Source: JBJXHG01 sp046160865 | Lineage (GTDB): Bacteria > Planctomycetota > UBA1135 > GCA-002686595 | Assembly (NCBI GenBank): GCA_046160865.1 | Contig: JBJXHG010000163.1 | Coordinates: 1-8,233, forward strand | DNA length: 8,233 bases | Reading direction: 5' to 3' | Part shown: positions 5,053-8,233 of the stretch, in pieces | Position numbering within the stretch: the stretch's first letter is position 1 | Layout: every line of letters begins with the position of its first letter | Position numbers and translations under genes: made by a program | The notes under the pieces: generated by a model | What the model was told of the DNA's origin: nothing | The model's database searches: none | The model's input: the letters and a program-made list of their open reading frames with translations, nothing else

Positions 5053-5994
5053 ATGGGTCTCTTCGATCTCTTCAAGAAGAAGGAAGCGCCGAAGCCGTCG
5101 CCGCGGCCGATGATGCGGCCCGGCGCCGCGCCTCGTCCGGACCCGAAGGCCGAGAACAACTTCCTCATCGTGATCCTGGACAGCTGTCGCTACGACGCGT
5201 TCATGACCGCGGCGCCGAAGACGATCCTGAAGCTCGGCAAGCCGGAGAAGCGCTACACGTACGCCTCGTGGACCGCGCCGTCGCACTACAACTTGCTGAC
5301 GGGGCTGATGCCGCACACGTCGCCGGCGAACGTGTATGCGTCGGAGTACTACAAGGAAGACTTCTTCAACTACAACCGGCGTCTCGGCGCGAAAGGCATC
5401 GAGTTCGGCAAGATGGTGCCGGGGCTGTGGCTGCCGGGGCTCTTGCGCAACACGCTCGGCTATTCGACGCACGCGCGCGTCAGCTTGCCGGTGCTGAATC
5501 CGAAGACGGGGATCAACCGCGACTTCGACAGCTTCCAGCTCATGGATCATCACAATGACATGCGCTCGATGCTGCCCACGATGAAGTTCGACACCGACCG
5601 TCCGAGCTTCTATCTGCTCAACGTCGGCGAGACGCACTATCCCTACGCGAAGCCGGACGAGGACTCGTCGATGTGGCCGCGCATCAGCGGGGTCAACGGA
5701 GTCTTCAAGAAGCTCGACTCGCAAGTCGACGCCGACGGCAATTTGATCCAGTCGGAAGCGCCCGCTTTTTTCGATCAGGACAAGCTGGACCAGCTGCGCG
5801 AGCGCCAGATCGATACCGTGCGCTACCTCGACGGTGTCTTCACCGAGCTCTTCGACCTCGTGCCGCCGAAGACGCACATCGTCGTGACCGCCGATCACGG
5901 CGAGCTCTTCGGCGAGGCCGGCTACTTCGGCCACGGTCCGATCATGCACGAAAAGTGCTTCGAGGTGCCGTTCCTCGAAGGCCAGATCCGCTGA
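5053..5994 (+). CDS. Cytoplasmic sulfatase/alkaline-phosphatase-superfamily protein with Thr at the nucleophile position (313 aa)
   Basis: The fold is recognised from LIVILDSCRYDAF (38-50, metal-binding Asp43), WTAPSHYNLLTG (73-84), GETHYPY with His195, and TADHGE (279-284, Asp281 and His282) followed by GHG (His294) and EVPFLEG near the end. In sulfatases the second motif reads C/S-x-P-S-R, with Cys or Ser converted to formylglycine. Here the aligned residues are Thr74 and His78, so a formylglycine sulfatase is unlikely. A Thr nucleophile occurs in phosphotransferase relatives such as LtaS and EptA. There is no signal peptide; the N-terminus is MGLFDLFKKK followed by a Pro/Arg-rich linker to about residue 33. 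At 313 aa it lacks the usual C-terminal subdomain of 450-550-aa sulfatases. It sits 23 bp after sat and 17 bp before cysC. Substrate is unknown. Confidence 0.85.
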   Translation: MGLFDLFKKKEAPKPSPRPMMRPGAAPRPDPKAENNFLIVILDSCRYDAFMTAAPKTILKLGKPEKRYTYASWTAPSHYNLLTGLMPHTSPANVYASEYYKEDFFNYNRRLGAKGIEFGKMVPGLWLPGLLRNTLGYSTHARVSLPVLNPKTGINRDFDSFQLMDHHNDMRSMLPTMKFDTDRPSFYLLNVGETHYPYAKPDEDSSMWPRISGVNGVFKKLDSQVDADGNLIQSEAPAFFDQDKLDQLRERQIDTVRYLDGVFTELFDLVPPKTHIVVTADHGELFGEAGYFGHGPIMHEKCFEVPFLEGQIR

Positions 5995-6011
5995 CGCTCG
6001 ACGACGATCCC

Positions 6012-6548
6012 ATGCCGCAGTCCACGGGCTACATCCTCTGGTTCACGGGTCTCTCGGGCGCGGGCAAGAGCACGCTCGCCGGCCGCGTGTCGAAGGCGCT
6101 GCGCGAGCGCGGCGCAAAGGTCGAGGTCCTCGACGGCGACGAGGTGCGCGAGAACCTCTCGAAGGGCCTGACCTTCGCGAAGGAAGACCGCGACATCAAC
6201 ATCCGTCGCATCGGCTTCGTGGCGAACCTGCTCGCGCGCAACGGGGTCGTCGCGGTCTCGGCTGCGATCTCGCCTTACCGTGACGTGCGCGACGAAGTGC
6301 GCGCGAAGGCGCAGGTTCCGTTCGTCGAGATCTACGTCGAGGCGCCGATCGAAGTCCTGGAAGCGCGGGACACGAAGGGCCTCTACAAGAAGGCGCGCGC
6401 GGGCATGATCCCCAACTTCACGGGCATCAGCGATCCCTACGAGCCGCCCCTGAAGGCCGAGGTCGTCGTGCGCAGCGCCGAGGAATCGATCGAGGCGAGC
6501 GCCGCCAAGGTGATCGGTTACTTGGAGAAACGCGGCCTTTTGCGCTGA
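6012..6548 (+). CDS. cysC: Adenylylsulfate (APS) kinase, 178 aa
   Basis: CysC phosphorylates the 3'-OH of APS with ATP to give PAPS, the donor for sulfate reduction via CysH or for sulfotransferases. Residues 13-21 (GLSGAGKST) form the P-loop. LDGDEVRENL (40-49) and the run EDRDINIRRIGFVA (58-71) are the APS-binding signatures, with ISPYR (86-90) and RDTKGLYKKARAG followed by a FTGISDPYEPP lid. All key positions appear intact and the length fits a single-domain APS kinase. The ATG at 6012 lies six residues before the first conserved strand; the longer open frame upstream is a shadow of the previous gene. No Shine-Dalgarno site is visible. It is the last gene of the sat operon and stops two bases before the stop of the convergent gene. 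Confidence 0.97.
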   Translation: MPQSTGYILWFTGLSGAGKSTLAGRVSKALRERGAKVEVLDGDEVRENLSKGLTFAKEDRDINIRRIGFVANLLARNGVVAVSAAISPYRDVRDEVRAKAQVPFVEIYVEAPIEVLEARDTKGLYKKARAGMIPNFTGISDPYEPPLKAEVVVRSAEESIEASAAKVIGYLEKRGLLR

Positions 6549-6553
6549 CGTCA
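6546..6553. other. Palindrome TGACGTCA containing both stop codons of a convergent pair
   Basis: The palindrome reads TGA as the cysC stop on the plus strand (6546-6548) and TGA as the stop of the minus-strand gene (6551-6553). There is no room for a terminator between the genes, so each transcript must run into the other. Confidence 0.9.
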
Positions 6554-8128
6554 CTCCAACGGGACCAGCACCGGCTCGCCATCGACGAGCAGCTCGCGCT
6601 CGAGGACGCTTCCGTCCGAGCGTACGGCGCGGAGCGAATGTCTTCCCGGTAGGAGCACCTCCGCGTCCCGCCAGATCGACCCACCTCGACGCTCGAGCAC
6701 GACGAACCCGTGCTCGTCGCGAACCTCGAAGCTCTCGATCTCCTCGTTTCTCGTTCCCTGCTGGCGGAGGAAACGCACGGGCGTCCCGGCGCGCGCTTCG
6801 AGTCTCACGCTCCCGACATCCCCCGTCCGCGTGTCGATGATCCGCGCTGCGAACGCGAGCCGCTCGTCGCACGAACGCACGAACCAGAGTGCCGGCCCGA
6901 GGTCCCAGAACCGGAAGCCGCCGTCCCGCGCGCTGACGGCCCTTCGAGTGCTCTTGCTGCGAAGCACGCCGCCCTCCAGGTCGAAGGGCACGACCTCGAG
7001 CTCGATCTCGACGCCACGCCCAACTTCGTCGACGACGGTCCCGCTGGCCGCAGCACCGACGGCGAGGCGCACATCGGCCCGAGTCGTTCGCCCTGGCCGC
7101 ACGTCGACTGCGAGGACCCTGCGCTCGCGCCCCGGCGCATCGACGACCAAGATCACCTCTCCAGCGACGATCCGCGGCACCTCGAGCTCGGGATGCGAGG
7201 GTCCCAAGCCGTCGTGAGCAAACGGCCGCTTGGTCCGCGCACTCGATTCCCAGAGCTCGATCCGCGCGCCGGGCACGACCTCATCGCGCGCGACCTCGAC
7301 CACCCGCACGACGAGGGCTCCGAGCCCGCGCGCGAGCTCCCCCTCGTCGAAGTCGAAGACCGCGCGCTCCATCCCGCGCACGACCCGCGTCGAGCCGACG
7401 ACGCGATCGCCCACGACGAACGACAACCAACCCCCGTCGACGAGTCGCTGATCGATCTCGCCGTCGAACAACATCGTCCTCCGCCCGGCGACGATCTCGT
7501 CGCGAACTCTTGGCATCCACACCGCCAGTCGCTCTCGCGAGACCACCTCACCCTCGACGCGCTCTCCCGGCTCACGCTCCGTCGCGACGACCCAAGCATC
7601 TCCGAGCCAGGCCTCGCGCTCCCACACGTTCCCCACCCGCGGCCCACCCTCCGCCGGATGAGCCACGGTGAGCTCGAGCGCCGGGTGCCGCACCAAGACC
7701 ACCTCCTCCCGCAGCTCCGTCGCGCGATCGACGACCACCTCCCGCACCACATCCCAACACCCCCGCATCCGACACCGAAGCGTCCACGCGCCCTCATCCA
7801 ACCCACCGACGCCAAAGAACCCCGTCATCGTGACGGGCGCCTGCACGCTCCGTCTGCCCGCGCCGATCAACTCCAAATCGGGCCACACCTGATCCCGAAC
7901 ACTGCGCGGCACCTCCACCTCCCACTCGACCCGCCCCACGACCACACACGGTCGCTCATCGAACGAGTACTCGCCCACCGCTCGCCGACGCTCCGACTCG
8001 ACGCGCAACTCCCCACCCCCGACGCCCCTCACCCCCGACCCCGACTCCATCCGCCCCCGACTCGCCGCCCAAACCGCGAACCCAACACACACCACCAATC
8101 CCGCCCCCGCCCACTTCACCTTGTCCAT
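6551..8128 (-). CDS. Membrane-anchored beta-rich protein with carboxypeptidase-regulatory-like repeats (525 aa)
   Basis: No enzyme family is recognised. Residues 6-22 form a hydrophobic helix after MDKVK, an uncleaved signal anchor or signal peptide placing the rest outside the cytoplasmic membrane. The remainder is Val/Arg/Glu/Gly-rich and beta-stranded, in Ig-like or transthyretin-like units. The clearest is about 361-420: SGTVVDEVGRGVEIELEV, then SARDGGFRFWDLGPALWFVR, the G-x-V-D-x-x-G ... DGxFxFxxLxPG pattern of carboxypeptidase-regulatory-like domains. Weaker units occur at about 270-340 and 441-520 (LLPGRHSLRAVRSDG). These domains usually mediate surface adhesion or stability. The ATG at 8126-8128 has GAGG five bases upstream, the best ribosome-binding site in the window. 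It converges on cysC. Codon composition is skewed toward purines on its coding strand, increasingly toward the 5' end. Confidence 0.8.
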   Translation of the reverse strand: MDKVKWAGAGLVVCVGFAVWAASRGRMESGSGVRGVGGGELRVESERRRAVGEYSFDERPCVVVGRVEWEVEVPRSVRDQVWPDLELIGAGRRSVQAPVTMTGFFGVGGLDEGAWTLRCRMRGCWDVVREVVVDRATELREEVVLVRHPALELTVAHPAEGGPRVGNVWEREAWLGDAWVVATEREPGERVEGEVVSRERLAVWMPRVRDEIVAGRRTMLFDGEIDQRLVDGGWLSFVVGDRVVGSTRVVRGMERAVFDFDEGELARGLGALVVRVVEVARDEVVPGARIELWESSARTKRPFAHDGLGPSHPELEVPRIVAGEVILVVDAPGRERRVLAVDVRPGRTTRADVRLAVGAAASGTVVDEVGRGVEIELEVVPFDLEGGVLRSKSTRRAVSARDGGFRFWDLGPALWFVRSCDERLAFAARIIDTRTGDVGSVRLEARAGTPVRFLRQQGTRNEEIESFEVRDEHGFVVLERRGGSIWRDAEVLLPGRHSLRAVRSDGSVLERELLVDGEPVLVPLE

Positions 8129-8133
8129 CTCAC

Positions 8134-8137
8134 CCTC
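8134..8137 (-). promoter_or_regulatory. Shine-Dalgarno GAGG for the 525-aa gene
   Basis: On the minus strand GAGGGTGAGATG places GAGG five bases before the ATG. This supports the start at 8128 and contrasts with the other genes of the window, most of which lack a clear ribosome-binding site. Confidence 0.6.
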
Positions 8138-8207
8138 AGCCTACTCTTCCCCACTACCCCCTTCGGCTCCCACCGCCCCTTGTCTCTCCCAACAGAATTC
8201 GGCTCTC

Positions 8208-8233
8208 TGCTCGGCCGGTCCTCCGGCCGAGCA
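8208..8233. terminator. Perfect 11-bp hairpin at the right edge
   Basis: TGCTCGGCCGG (8208-8218) and CCGGCCGAGCA (8223-8233) are exact reverse complements around a TCCT loop. The stem may continue past the window. On the minus strand no T-tract follows it, and on the plus strand the sequence ends, so a U-tail cannot be judged. It lies about 80 bp upstream of the 525-aa gene. It could end a minus-strand gene lying beyond the window, end a plus-strand transcript, or be a repeat. Confidence 0.5.

Overview
This is a GC-rich bacterial chromosome segment, estimated by eye at about 65% GC with strongly G/C-ending codons. Three traits fit Planctomycetota: weak Shine-Dalgarno sequences at most starts, a lipoprotein ending in an LGY-type tail, and a fast-diverging membrane-anchored protein with a carboxypeptidase-regulatory-like fold. 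Myxococcota or another GC-rich lineage cannot be excluded without a search. No insertion sequence, tRNA, rRNA, CRISPR array or phage gene was recognised.

Layout. Bases 1-415 hold no convincing gene but contain two long adjacent inverted repeats (133-192 and 195-319). A possible 52-aa single-span membrane protein lies on the minus strand (416-574). On the plus strand follow a 91-aa CPCC-motif protein (730-1005) and a LOG-family Rossmann protein (1168-2001). Facing them on the minus strand is a coupled pair of predicted lipoproteins: a helical-repeat protein (2619-3119), then an NTF2/SnoaL-like protein (2140-2622), overlapping by ATGA. The 644-bp divergent intergenic region (3120-3763) carries a REPIN- or MITE-like element bounded by perfect 24-bp inverted repeats (3224-3391).

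The functional core is a tight plus-strand operon: sat (ATP sulfurylase, 3764-5029), a leaderless sulfatase/alkaline-phosphatase-superfamily protein (5053-5994) and cysC (APS kinase, 6012-6548). Sat makes APS from sulfate and ATP, and CysC phosphorylates APS to PAPS. No reductase or sulfotransferase is visible, so the cassette activates sulfate, with its end use unknown. The middle protein has Thr where sulfatases carry the formylglycine Cys or Ser, lacks an export signal and is short, so its role inside a PAPS operon is the main biological puzzle here.

On the right, cysC converges on a minus-strand gene for a 525-aa membrane-anchored beta-rich protein (6551-8128). Only two bases separate the stops, and both lie in one palindrome, TGACGTCA. 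That gene shows strong strand asymmetry that increases toward its 5' end. The window closes in a perfect 11-bp hairpin (8208-8233).
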